NCBI RefSeq assembly: GCF_007474545.1
Contig: NZ_VKOG01000006.1
Location: 124,001 to 188,000 of the forward strand
Reading direction: 5' to 3'
Length of the DNA: 64,000 nt
DNA from: Chryseobacterium binzhouense
GTDB lineage: Bacteria; Bacteroidota; Bacteroidia; Flavobacteriales; Weeksellaceae
This document shows positions 8,913 to 16,029 of this stretch, in pieces. Position 1 is the stretch's first letter. Each line of letters opens with the position of its first letter. A program made the position numbers and the translations under genes. The notes beneath the pieces are model-generated. The model had not been told where the DNA came from. It did not search any database and was given only the letters and a program-made list of their open reading frames with translations.

Positions 8913-10199
8913 TTATTTTTTTAAAATTTCAAGTTTTTTGTTTTTAAACTTCGAAGCAAGCCAACGGTTGAGCTTTTCTTCATCAACAGATGGGTCAGCA
9001 GAATACAAAACAACTGTTTTCTGATAGGTAGAATCATTTTTTGTATAATTCCCGTTCATTTTGCCTAAAGAAATCTCACTAATTCCGGGAAACAGAATTT
9101 TCACTTCGTTGATCAGATCTTTATCCTCAATTTTATATTCATTCAGCTCTTTATTCAGAAGATTAATCTTCAGATCTTTTTCAGAAACACTGGAGGTGTT
9201 TTTATTAATTTCATTTAAAATTTCAGACTTTATATCTGAAGTATTCTGCTTGATATTCAGTTTTGTATCTTCCAGCCCGAAAAGTTTAAGCTTTTTATTA
9301 AAATCCACAATTTCCAGACTGTCAAAATTTCTTGATAAAAAGGCTAGATCTACGGTTTTAGGCGCCGTATTGTAATTAATTTTTTTATAAATCAAAGTAT
9401 AGCCATTATCCGTAAATTCATTTTTGATATAATTTTCTACATTCTGCGAAAATCTTTTCTCCTGCAAAAGACCATACGCAAGATAAAAACTGGGTATTGT
9501 CATCAGCAAGATAAGCGAGGTGATAATGTATCGCAGTTTTTTATCAAATGATTTATTTTCGGTAACAATCGGCTGATATTTTAGATATTTAATAATAACA
9601 AAAGTAGAAATCCCGATAAAAAAGCAGTTGATTGTGTATAAATACATCGCTCCGATAAAAAATTTCATATCAAAAACCGCAAGTCCAAATCCTGCCGTAC
9701 AAAGCGGAGGCATCAAAGCCGTTGCGATGGCAACTCCCGGAATAGGATTTCCTTTATCTTTTCTGGTAATAGATATGGCACCTACAATTCCTCCGAAAAA
9801 TGCGATCATTACATCATAAATTGTAGGCGAGGTTCTTGCAAGAAGTTCCGACTGCACATCTTTGAACGGACTAAGATAAAAGTAAAGAGTAGATACTATC
9901 AAACTCACCACAGTAGCTACAAGCAGGTTTTTACCCGACTTTTTCAGAAGTTCAAAATCGTAAGTTGCTAGTGCAAAGCCGGCTCCTACAATGGGACCCA
10001 TCAAAGGTGAAATCAACATCGCCCCAATGATCACCGCAGTAGAATTTACATTAAGCCCGATGGAAGCTATAAGAATAGCACACGCAAGAATCCAGAGATT
10101 GGCTCCACGAAATGAAATGTTTTTAATTACATTATCCAAAACCTTCCCTCTCTCCTCTTCTCCCTGATGCAGATTAAGAAAATTACTAATCAACGACAT
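8913..10199 (-). CDS. DUF389 membrane protein
   Basis: A 428-residue protein of the DUF389 (TIGR00341) family, of unknown biochemical role. The first ~225 residues hold about six membrane segments with the family signatures VNSTAVIIGAMLISPLMGPI and PGVAIATALMPPLCTAGFGLA. The last ~190 residues are a soluble region with predicted helices (KKLKLFGLEDTKLNIKQ..., KDLKINLLNKELNEY) and a final alpha/beta part. The tail is longer than in minimal family members. It heads a two-gene operon with mscS 21 bp downstream; that pairing suggests a role in envelope or osmotic stress, an inference only. Confidence 0.85.
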   Translation of the reverse strand: MSLISNFLNLHQGEEERGKVLDNVIKNISFRGANLWILACAILIASIGLNVNSTAVIIGAMLISPLMGPIVGAGFALATYDFELLKKSGKNLLVATVVSLIVSTLYFYLSPFKDVQSELLARTSPTIYDVMIAFFGGIVGAISITRKDKGNPIPGVAIATALMPPLCTAGFGLAVFDMKFFIGAMYLYTINCFFIGISTFVIIKYLKYQPIVTENKSFDKKLRYIITSLILLMTIPSFYLAYGLLQEKRFSQNVENYIKNEFTDNGYTLIYKKINYNTAPKTVDLAFLSRNFDSLEIVDFNKKLKLFGLEDTKLNIKQNTSDIKSEILNEINKNTSSVSEKDLKINLLNKELNEYKIEDKDLINEVKILFPGISEISLGKMNGNYTKNDSTYQKTVVLYSADPSVDEEKLNRWLASKFKNKKLEILKK

Positions 10200-10342
10200 A
10201 TGTGTTTATTTTTTTGCAATCTAAGAAAAATATACCTAAATTCTTTCATCAGCCTGTAATTTAGTCATCAGCTGCTTCAAAAAAAACGCCATCTGATCGG
10301 TTTTTGAAGTTCTTTTTTATATTTTAGTTGAAAAATACATTC

Positions 10343-11434
10343 ATGATTAAAACTTATTTTTTCTCACTTGTTCTGTTATTAATGTTTTCATGCAGCAAAA
10401 AACAGGAACAGGCAAAGGAAACGATTGATAAAAAAGCTCTTGCAGATTCTGCACAACTTTCTTTAAAGAAAAAGATCTATCAGGTACAAATTGATTCGGT
10501 TTTCAGCACCTACGGTTTCAACGGAAGTGTGGGAATTTTCAAAGACAGTACTGAGCTTTACCGAAGAAACAACGGATATTCGGATTTTAAAAATCAAATA
10601 AAAATTGACAGCCTCACTGTTTTCTCGGTTGCATCAATCAGCAAACAGTTTACATCTGTTTTAATCCTACAATTGATGGAACAGCGGAAACTTCAGATTG
10701 AGGACAAAGCTTCAAAATACATTAAAGAATTTCAAAGTAAAGAATACGAAAACATCACCATACAACAACTTCTGAATCACACTTCAGGACTCAATAATTT
10801 TGGTGAAAAACTCTTATTTAAAAGCGGAACAGGATTTAATTATTCTAACGACGGATATAATGCTTTAGGAAAAATTACAGAAACTGTTACCGGAAAATCT
10901 TTCGATGAAAATATGCTTGAACTTTTTAAACAAGCAGGAATGAAAAACTCCTCAACCGGAAATTCATTCAGGGGAAAAAATTTCGCAAAAACGTATGTCG
11001 GAAACGCTGAATCGCAAACGGTGGTTGATGGCATGCCAAAACGATTAGGTAATAAAGAAATAGGAATTCCCGCAGGTGGCGTTTTGTCTACTATAAATGA
11101 TTTACACATTTGGAATAATGCTTTATACAGCGGCAAAATTCTCAAGCCTGAAACTCTGAAAAAATTTGTTTCCAAAACTACTGAAAGACAGCATCCGATT
11201 CTGGGAAAGATGGGTTACGGATTGGGTATTATGATCACAGAAAACAAACCGGTCTCTTACTTTCACAGCGGTTATGTAAAAGGCGCACCTTCCCTGAACA
11301 TTTACTATCCCAAAACCCAGACTTCGGTTATTATTTTATCTAATATTGCCGATGAAGAAAAGGGTAAATCTGCATCTTTCAGACCTCACAAAGAGATCAA
11401 AAAAATTGCAGATATTCTTGAAAATACACCATAA
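10343..11434 (+). CDS. Serine hydrolase lipoprotein, class C beta-lactamase/penicillin-binding family
   Basis: A 363-residue lipoprotein with the beta-lactamase class C/PBP4 fold. The start is the ATG at 10343; a TTG 15 bp earlier is less likely. Lipobox LMFSC gives lipidated C17. Active-site motifs are all present: S98-I-S-K101 (nucleophile Ser and Lys), Y167-S-N169, and H308-S-G310 in place of KTG, typical of esterase/D-aminopeptidase-like members rather than true lactamases. There is no extra C-terminal lipocalin-like domain. Probably periplasmic, acting on cell-wall peptides or small esters; the substrate cannot be read from sequence. It stands alone, converging on the PadR cassette with 7 bp between stop codons. 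Confidence 0.8.
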   Translation: MIKTYFFSLVLLLMFSCSKKQEQAKETIDKKALADSAQLSLKKKIYQVQIDSVFSTYGFNGSVGIFKDSTELYRRNNGYSDFKNQIKIDSLTVFSVASISKQFTSVLILQLMEQRKLQIEDKASKYIKEFQSKEYENITIQQLLNHTSGLNNFGEKLLFKSGTGFNYSNDGYNALGKITETVTGKSFDENMLELFKQAGMKNSSTGNSFRGKNFAKTYVGNAESQTVVDGMPKRLGNKEIGIPAGGVLSTINDLHIWNNALYSGKILKPETLKKFVSKTTERQHPILGKMGYGLGIMITENKPVSYFHSGYVKGAPSLNIYYPKTQTSVIILSNIADEEKGKSASFRPHKEIKKIADILENTP

Positions 11435-11441
11435 AGACGAA

Positions 11442-12161
11442 TTATGAGCTTTCTTTTAAATAATAAAGATACGGCTTCACTTTATTGATCTGACCAAGAT
11501 ATTTTAGCTGACAGATAACATTAAAAACAGACCATACAATCAACATAAAACAACCAAAGAAAGAAAATATTCCTTCCGGAGTAAAAATTCCGGTAAGAAA
11601 CTGATAAAGCACCGGAAATGTTTGAGCTTTATACTGATATATCATGCTGCTGAAAGCTCCTGAGCCACCTGCCACAATCAAAATAAAATTCTGGTAGTAC
11701 GTTAAGACATAACGGTCATACTTTTTTGCAAGCTGAAAATCTTTCCATTTCAAGATATACCCCAACAAAGGCGCTAAAAAAATGGCAAGAAAAGCAATAA
11801 ATGAAAAATGTTTAAATGTATTTTCATTGAAAAATAAGACTCCGCCAAATACAAAAGCTCCTATAATGACGCTGTAAAGAAACGTTTTTTTCAAAGTTTC
11901 TCTTAAAATATTCCTGTTGATTTTGCGTACAAAATGAGTGACATCATTCAGATTAAACTGAATTTTATACTTAGGAAAACTTAGCTCCTCTTCCCATAAC
12001 ACTTTCACCTGATAAAATGCAGTATCAAAATCAATGTGTTCATTTTTCATTATTTCGCCAATCTGCATCACAAAATGATCTTCAACTTCAATGAGCAGAT
12101 CTATCGGAAGATTTTTGGAAAGAAGATAATTTCTTATTTGCCGGATCTGAAATTCGTTCAT
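11442..12161 (-). CDS. PadR-associated membrane protein, third tandem paralogue
   Basis: A 239-residue protein whose first 70 residues (MNEFQIRQIRNYLLSKNLPIDLLIEVEDHFVMQIGEIM...AFYQVKVLWEEEL) form a helical head nearly repeated in the two genes upstream, followed by four hydrophobic segments. The plan resembles HAAS-type proteins (helical region plus transmembrane segments) that accompany PadR regulators; that family name is my assignment from arrangement. It is the last gene of a four-gene minus-strand operon, 21 bp after its paralogue. Probably senses or remodels membrane state; no catalytic motif seen. Confidence 0.65.
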   Translation of the reverse strand: MNEFQIRQIRNYLLSKNLPIDLLIEVEDHFVMQIGEIMKNEHIDFDTAFYQVKVLWEEELSFPKYKIQFNLNDVTHFVRKINRNILRETLKKTFLYSVIIGAFVFGGVLFFNENTFKHFSFIAFLAIFLAPLLGYILKWKDFQLAKKYDRYVLTYYQNFILIVAGGSGAFSSMIYQYKAQTFPVLYQFLTGIFTPEGIFSFFGCFMLIVWSVFNVICQLKYLGQINKVKPYLYYLKESS

Positions 12162-12182
12162 ATTTGATTGATTTAAGTTTAA

Positions 12183-12887
12183 TTAAAATGACAGTTTTGA
12201 AAACTTCATCATTTTCATGGTCTTTTTTGCTGACTTTACAAATCTCATCTGCATCAAAAATCCAAATGTGTAAAACCAAATGGTTATAAGCAATATAAGA
12301 AAGGATGCAAATCCAACAGAAGAATTCCCTGTTAAGAAATTGTGTATTTTCTCTGATAAAGCATTGTAAGTATTTCCTAGTACAATAGTAGCAAAGCTTG
12401 CTAAAAACACCAGAATATTACCGTTTTGATAAATATTCAACCTGATCTTCGGGTTATTTTTTGAAAAGCGAAAAACATTAAAATTGATAAGATAATGCAT
12501 TCCCGCAATTGATAAAAAAATGATGATAATACAAGGCAATACTTCAGTGAAAATCTCATTTGAAACCGAGAAAGCCAACAAATACAACAAAAAAACCAAA
12601 GAAGCTGTTGCCATGAAACTTGATAAGAGAATTTTATTAAGTTGTCGGGTTTTTATTTCTTTAACAAACTGAGTAGTACTTTTCCCGTTGTAATAATAGC
12701 TTTCAGTCAAATCTTCTTTCCAGAATTCTTTTACTTTAGCGAAGGCATCCTCGAAACACATAGCCTTGGTTTGGGATAAATCATTGATGTGTGCTACAAA
12801 ATGATCTTCAACCTCCATTAGAAGATCTACCGGAAGATTTTTAGAAAGGAGATAATTTCTTATGTCTAGAATTTGAAATTCGTTCAT
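12183..12887 (-). CDS. PadR-associated membrane protein, second tandem paralogue
   Basis: A 234-residue member of the same family: head MNEFQILDIRNYLLSKNLPVDLLMEVEDHFVAHINDL..AFAKVKEFWKEDL, then four membrane segments. I start it at the ATG at 12887 because that gives exactly the MNEFQI start of the downstream paralogue; a TTG four codons earlier (12899) would add LSYL. The head is the best conserved part between copies, the membrane part has drifted, which is what one expects if the head makes the common contact. Operon position between the other two copies. Confidence 0.65.
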   Translation of the reverse strand: MNEFQILDIRNYLLSKNLPVDLLMEVEDHFVAHINDLSQTKAMCFEDAFAKVKEFWKEDLTESYYYNGKSTTQFVKEIKTRQLNKILLSSFMATASLVFLLYLLAFSVSNEIFTEVLPCIIIIFLSIAGMHYLINFNVFRFSKNNPKIRLNIYQNGNILVFLASFATIVLGNTYNALSEKIHNFLTGNSSVGFASFLILLITIWFYTFGFLMQMRFVKSAKKTMKMMKFSKLSF

Positions 12888-12951
12888 CAGGTAAGACAAT
12901 ATTTTTTTTAATTAAGGATACAAGACAGAGATCTTTTACTTCCAGATGTTT

Positions 12952-13665
12952 TTAATTTAGTAACTGAAGTTTTTTTATTGCTTTTTTATGCTCAATAAAA
13001 TTCAAGATGCCAAAAATTCCAAAAGAATAAAGAAACAAACGATACGAGGACAATAGCATTAAAGTTATTACCGATACATTGTTTTCTGATTTAAAAAAAT
13101 TATAAAGATATTCTCCTCCATTCATTATTAACTGGCTCATCCCAAAAAAACAGATCATCAATAAAGTAAGATTTTGCTGATAAAGCGTATAATTAATCTG
13201 TCCTTTGTATTTGTAATCTTTTCTAAAATAGTTTTTAAACTTTAAATTGAAAAAATACAGCAGAACAGCAGCCAATAAAAACATCAAATGACTTATTACA
13301 AAATATATTTTGAAAGAATCCAGGCTTACTGATAAAGAAATCATTAAAAAGCTTAATCCAAAAAATAATAATCCGAATAAAAATGATTTAAAAAGAATAC
13401 TGTTAAACCTCTGCTTCATAATATTCTTTGCAATTTGCGGGAGTTTTTCGCGACCATAAAACATCCAATATGTTGTTAAGGAGAAATTTTCTCTCCACAT
13501 AATTTCAACTTTAGAAAAACTTTCTTCAAAGCTTCTATTTTCATTACTCATACAATCTTCTATCTGCAAAATCATATGATCTTTAACTTCCAGCAAAATA
13601 TCTAAAGGCAGTTTTTTAGAAATTAAAAACTGTTCAATCTCTAATTCTTGTTCTGATGAAATCAT
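12952..13665 (-). CDS. PadR-associated membrane protein, first tandem paralogue
   Basis: A 237-residue protein with the same layout: head MISSEQELEIEQFLISKKLPLDILLEVKDHMILQIEDCM..SFEESFSKVEIMWRENF, then four hydrophobic segments. It is the most divergent of the three. Its ATG overlaps the PadR stop codon (ATGA, 13662-13665), so the two are translationally coupled, tying this family to the regulator. The downstream paralogue starts 64 bp later. Role unknown; membrane localisation from hydrophobicity. Confidence 0.65.
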   Translation of the reverse strand: MISSEQELEIEQFLISKKLPLDILLEVKDHMILQIEDCMSNENRSFEESFSKVEIMWRENFSLTTYWMFYGREKLPQIAKNIMKQRFNSILFKSFLFGLLFFGLSFLMISLSVSLDSFKIYFVISHLMFLLAAVLLYFFNLKFKNYFRKDYKYKGQINYTLYQQNLTLLMICFFGMSQLIMNGGEYLYNFFKSENNVSVITLMLLSSYRLFLYSFGIFGILNFIEHKKAIKKLQLLN

Positions 13666-13985
13666 ATATCAAAAATCGTTTTTAAATTGAACAAATATGA
13701 TCTCATCTCGTCTTCCTGAGCCGCCTGCTGTTTTTTTCCCTTATCAGTAAGAAGGTAATATTTCCGGTTCCTGCCGTTGATTTCCTGAACTTCAGACGTA
13801 ATGATGCCGTCCGCTTCCAATTTATGGAGGAGAGGATATAATGCCCCTTCCGTCATTTCAAGTTCGCCTTCTGTTAATTCTTTTGCACGCTGCGTGATTT
13901 GATAGCCGTACATTTTCACTTCTTTCGAAAGCAGTTTTAAAATAATATTCTGAAGCGTTCCTTTATATAGACTGTTTTTTTTCAT
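13662..13985 (-). CDS. PadR family transcriptional regulator
   Basis: A 107-residue winged-helix repressor. The PadR signature is clear: KGTLQNIILKLLSKEVKMYGYQITQRAKEL, then the wing and second helix TEGALYPLLHKLEADGIITSEVQEINGRNRKYYLLTDKGKKQ. Short single-domain PadR-s2 type lacking a large effector domain. It heads the operon with three membrane paralogues and overlaps the first by 4 bp. A -7 element (14004-14011, minus) and paired TATGCATA/TATGTATA sites over it suggest autoregulation, as is usual for PadR proteins. The ligand or signal is unknown. Confidence 0.9.
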   Translation of the reverse strand: MKKNSLYKGTLQNIILKLLSKEVKMYGYQITQRAKELTEGELEMTEGALYPLLHKLEADGIITSEVQEINGRNRKYYLLTDKGKKQQAAQEDEMRSYLFNLKTIFDI

Positions 13986-14003
13986 TTCGAATTTAATACC
14001 TTA

Positions 14004-14032
14004 CAAATCTATGCATAATTTTCTTATGTATA
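14004..14032 (-). promoter_or_regulatory. padR promoter with candidate operator
   Basis: On the minus strand TAGATTTG (14011-14004) fits the -7 consensus. TATGCATA (14010-14017) overlaps it and TATGTATA lies 7 bp further (14025-14032); paired ATGCAT/ATGTAT-like sites are common PadR operators. Binding is inferred. Confidence 0.45.
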
Positions 14033-14066
14033 TGGATTATTTTAAATTTATCTTACTACCGTGACC

Positions 14067-14096
14067 TTTGATGTAACTCCATAAATCCTATCTTTG
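14067..14096 (+). promoter_or_regulatory. ruvC promoter
   Basis: TTTG (14067-14070), 18-base spacer, TATCTTTG (14089-14096): a very good match. The ATG at 14103 is only 7 bp past the -7 element, so transcription should begin within a few bases of the start codon. Confidence 0.75.
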
Positions 14097-14102
14097 CAGC
14101 AA

Positions 14103-14660
14103 ATGATTGCAGCAGAAAAAATAATTTTAGGCATTGATCCCGGAACCGCTATTATGGGTTTTGGGCTGATTTCGGTAAAAAAAGGCAAAATGGAAATGAT
14201 TTCTATCCATGAACTGATCCTGAAAAAATATCCCAATCACGAAACCAAGCTGAAATATATTTTTGACAAAACATTAGCACTTATTGACGAATTCCACCCA
14301 GACGAAGTGGCATTAGAGGCTCCTTTTTATGGTAAAAATGTACAGTCAATGCTAAAGCTTGGAAGAGCACAGGGAGTGGCAATGGCAGCCAGCTTACACC
14401 GTAATATTCCAATTACAGAATATTCTCCTAAAAAAATAAAAATGGCAATCACAGGAAACGGAAATGCCAGTAAAGAACAGGTTGCAGGAATGCTGCAAAA
14501 CCTTTTAAATCTTAAAGAATTTCCCACAAAATACCTGGATGCATCTGACGGACTGGCGGTTGCGGTCTGTCATCACTTTAATTCCGGTACGCTAACAGAT
14601 ACGAAATCTTACACCGGCTGGGAAAGTTTTCTTAAACAAAATCCTGATCGTCTTAAATAA
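14103..14660 (+). CDS. ruvC: Crossover junction endodeoxyribonuclease RuvC
   Basis: Holliday-junction resolvase, acting as a dimer with RuvAB to cut four-way DNA junctions in recombination repair. 185 residues from the ATG at 14103 (a TTG three codons earlier lies inside the -7 promoter element and is unlikely). The four acidic catalytic residues are in place: D12 (LGIDPG), E72 (ALEAPFY), D146 and D149 (LDASDGLAVA). KNVQSMLKLGRAQGVA is the conserved substrate-contact region. ruvA and ruvB are not neighbours. Confidence 0.95.
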   Translation: MIAAEKIILGIDPGTAIMGFGLISVKKGKMEMISIHELILKKYPNHETKLKYIFDKTLALIDEFHPDEVALEAPFYGKNVQSMLKLGRAQGVAMAASLHRNIPITEYSPKKIKMAITGNGNASKEQVAGMLQNLLNLKEFPTKYLDASDGLAVAVCHHFNSGTLTDTKSYTGWESFLKQNPDRLK

Positions 14661-14706
14661 AAATAGTGAGCTGAATATAATTTTTTTATTCAGGTTTGAA
14701 AATATT

Positions 14707-14737
14707 TTTGCCGGAGATATTAAAAATCTTACATTTG
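14707..14737 (+). promoter_or_regulatory. Promoter of the conserved protein gene at 14876
   Basis: TTTG (14707-14710), 19-base spacer, TACATTTG (14730-14737). It predicts a leader of about 130 nt before the ATG at 14876, long compared with other genes here. Confidence 0.65.
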
Positions 14738-14875
14738 CAGTTCCTTAAAGGGGAGGCATTACGTTCTTTTAAATTTCAGCCGACATAAAGTTGTGGTTAA
14801 TGTAATTTAATCGTTCTTTATAAAGACAATTTAAAAAGATATTAAACTCCTTTTCAGGCTACAAAATTTTATATC

Positions 14876-15196
14876 ATGCCGGATTTAAAAATTCAGGAAG
14901 CAAAACTGCTTTTTAATAAAATTCGCTCTAACCCAAAAAGCTATGATCTAAAAACTAGTACGGAAGGAATAACAGGCAACGATGAAAAAATTAGTTTCAG
15001 AATTTACAGGAACGGGGAAAGAAGTGTTTTTGAAGTAACCATCGACGGACTTACTTTCGCCAACTCCACAGGAGAATGGAACAACGCAATGATTATGTTG
15101 GAAAACATCATCAAAAAAATTGATAAAGAAACTGAAAATATCAAAGTACAACAGGCGCTGGATAAGCTTAAAAAGTACCTTTCAGAAGAAAATTAA
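14876..15196 (+). CDS. Conserved protein of unknown function (106 residues)
   Basis: A small soluble protein: helix (IQEAKLLFNKIRSNP), a beta region around FRIYRNGERSVFEVTIDGLTFANSTGEWNNA, then a long charged helix with heptad character (MLENIIKKIDKETENIKVQQALDKLKKYLSEE, 73-105). No signal peptide, membrane segment or catalytic motif. It has its own promoter and a ~130-nt leader and sits 77 bp before rpsT, which has a separate promoter. Composition matches its neighbours. I do not recognise the family; coding status is well supported by promoter, length and codon use. Confidence 0.65.
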   Translation: MPDLKIQEAKLLFNKIRSNPKSYDLKTSTEGITGNDEKISFRIYRNGERSVFEVTIDGLTFANSTGEWNNAMIMLENIIKKIDKETENIKVQQALDKLKKYLSEEN

Positions 15197-15223
15197 AGAA
15201 TTTAAAAAAAAGTTAAAAATAAA

Positions 15224-15255
15224 TTTGGTGGGTAACAAAAAAGGTTATAAATTTG
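15224..15255 (+). promoter_or_regulatory. rpsT promoter
   Basis: TTTG (15224-15227), 20-base spacer, TAAATTTG (15248-15255), about 18 bp before the rpsT ATG. Confidence 0.7.
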
Positions 15256-15273
15256 CACTCACATTTGAACGAT

Positions 15274-15528
15274 ATGGCAAATCATAAATCAGCACTTAAG
15301 AGAATAAGACAAAACGAAGTTAGAAAAGTTCGTAACAGATATTACCACAAGACTGCAAGAACTGCAATGAAAGTCTTGAGAAATGAAGAAGATAAAGCAG
15401 CTGCAAGTGAGCAATTGCCAAAAGTTATCTCTTTATTGGATAAGTTAGCAAAGAAAAACATTATTCACAAGAATAAGGCAGCTAACTTAAAAAGTAAATT
15501 AACTAAGCACGTTAACAAGTTAGCGTAA
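15274..15528 (+). CDS. rpsT: 30S ribosomal protein S20
   Basis: Binds 16S rRNA early in small-subunit assembly. The 84-residue product from the ATG at 15274 begins [22 protein letters not shown], the usual bacterial S20 start; a TTG seven codons upstream (15253) falls in the promoter -7 element and is rejected. Very basic helical protein, [23 protein letters not shown] at the end, the standard length for the family. It is followed by two tRNA-Glu genes on the same strand and probably shares the transcript, since the first terminator comes after the second tRNA. Confidence 0.95.
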   Translation: MANHKSALKRIRQNEVRKVRNRYYHKTARTAMKVLRNEEDKAAASEQLPKVISLLDKLAKKNIIHKNKAANLKSKLTKHVNKLA

Positions 15529-15538
15529 TTATATAGTA

Positions 15539-15610
15539 GGCCCGTTCGTCTATCGGTTAGGACCTCAGATTTTCATTCTGGTAAGAGGGGTTCGATTCCC
15601 CTACGGGCTA
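15539..15610 (+). tRNA. tRNA-Glu (anticodon TTC), copy 1
   Basis: Acceptor GGCCCGT (15539-15545) pairs with ACGGGCT ending at 15609, discriminator A at 15610. The anticodon loop TTTTCAT gives TTC. The T arm GGGG-TTCGATT-CCCC is perfect. CCA is not encoded. 72 nt. Confidence 0.95.
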
Positions 15611-15678
15611 CTAATTTTAAGAGTTGATACTTATAAAAACAAAATCTAACACATAGTCTCTGATTATGGAAGATAGAA

Positions 15679-15750
15679 GGCCCGTTCGTCTATCGGTTAG
15701 GACCTCAGATTTTCATTCTGGTAAGAGGGGTTCGATTCCCCTACGGGCTA
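15679..15750 (+). tRNA. tRNA-Glu (anticodon TTC), copy 2
   Basis: Identical in all 72 positions to the copy at 15539, 68 bp downstream; same acceptor, anticodon loop and T arm. The spacers differ, so the copies were kept identical by selection or gene conversion. Followed by a strong terminator. Confidence 0.95.
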
Positions 15751-15765
15751 CTTAACAACAATCAA

Positions 15766-15798
15766 AAACTCTGATAAATACAAGTATCAGAGTTTTTT
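15766..15798 (+). terminator. Terminator after the tRNA-Glu pair
   Basis: An 11-bp stem AAACTCTGATA (15766-15776) with TATCAGAGTTT (15785-15795), then Ts. Confidence 0.9.
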
Positions 15799-15875
15799 GT
15801 TTTGAATTTTTACAAATTCCTTCAAGTTCTTAAATTCCATCTATTCATTACAACGAACGGAATCGGTAATTGTTA

Positions 15876-15891
15876 TATGACTTAAGTCATA
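15876..15891. promoter_or_regulatory. 16-bp perfect palindrome, candidate Crp/Fnr-type operator
   Basis: TATGACTTAAGTCATA is a perfect dyad. It lies 23 bp upstream of a TAGCTTTG -7 element (15914-15921) for the surface protein gene at 16030. Its shape suits a dimeric helix-turn-helix regulator such as a Crp/Fnr family member; the regulator is not known. Confidence 0.45.
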
Positions 15892-15913
15892 ATTTCATTG
15901 TGTAACATTGCCG

Positions 15914-15921
15914 TAGCTTTG
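15914..15921 (+). promoter_or_regulatory. -7 element for the surface protein gene at 16030
   Basis: TAGCTTTG matches TAnnTTTG; no clear TTTG at -33, so it may depend on an activator at the palindrome 15876-15891. Predicted leader about 105 nt. Confidence 0.45.
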
Positions 15922-16029
15922 CATAATATATATTAGAAAAGCCCTAGTCTACAATTAATTTCAATGATAAATGATAATTATTAAATATTTATTATTGAAT
16001 TACATTCACCAATACAAAATATTATTATT

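Noticed and set aside
15539-15750. The tRNA-Glu duplication as an attachment site for an integrated element
   Set aside because: The copies are complete genes 68 bp apart with no integrase or foreign cargo between them.
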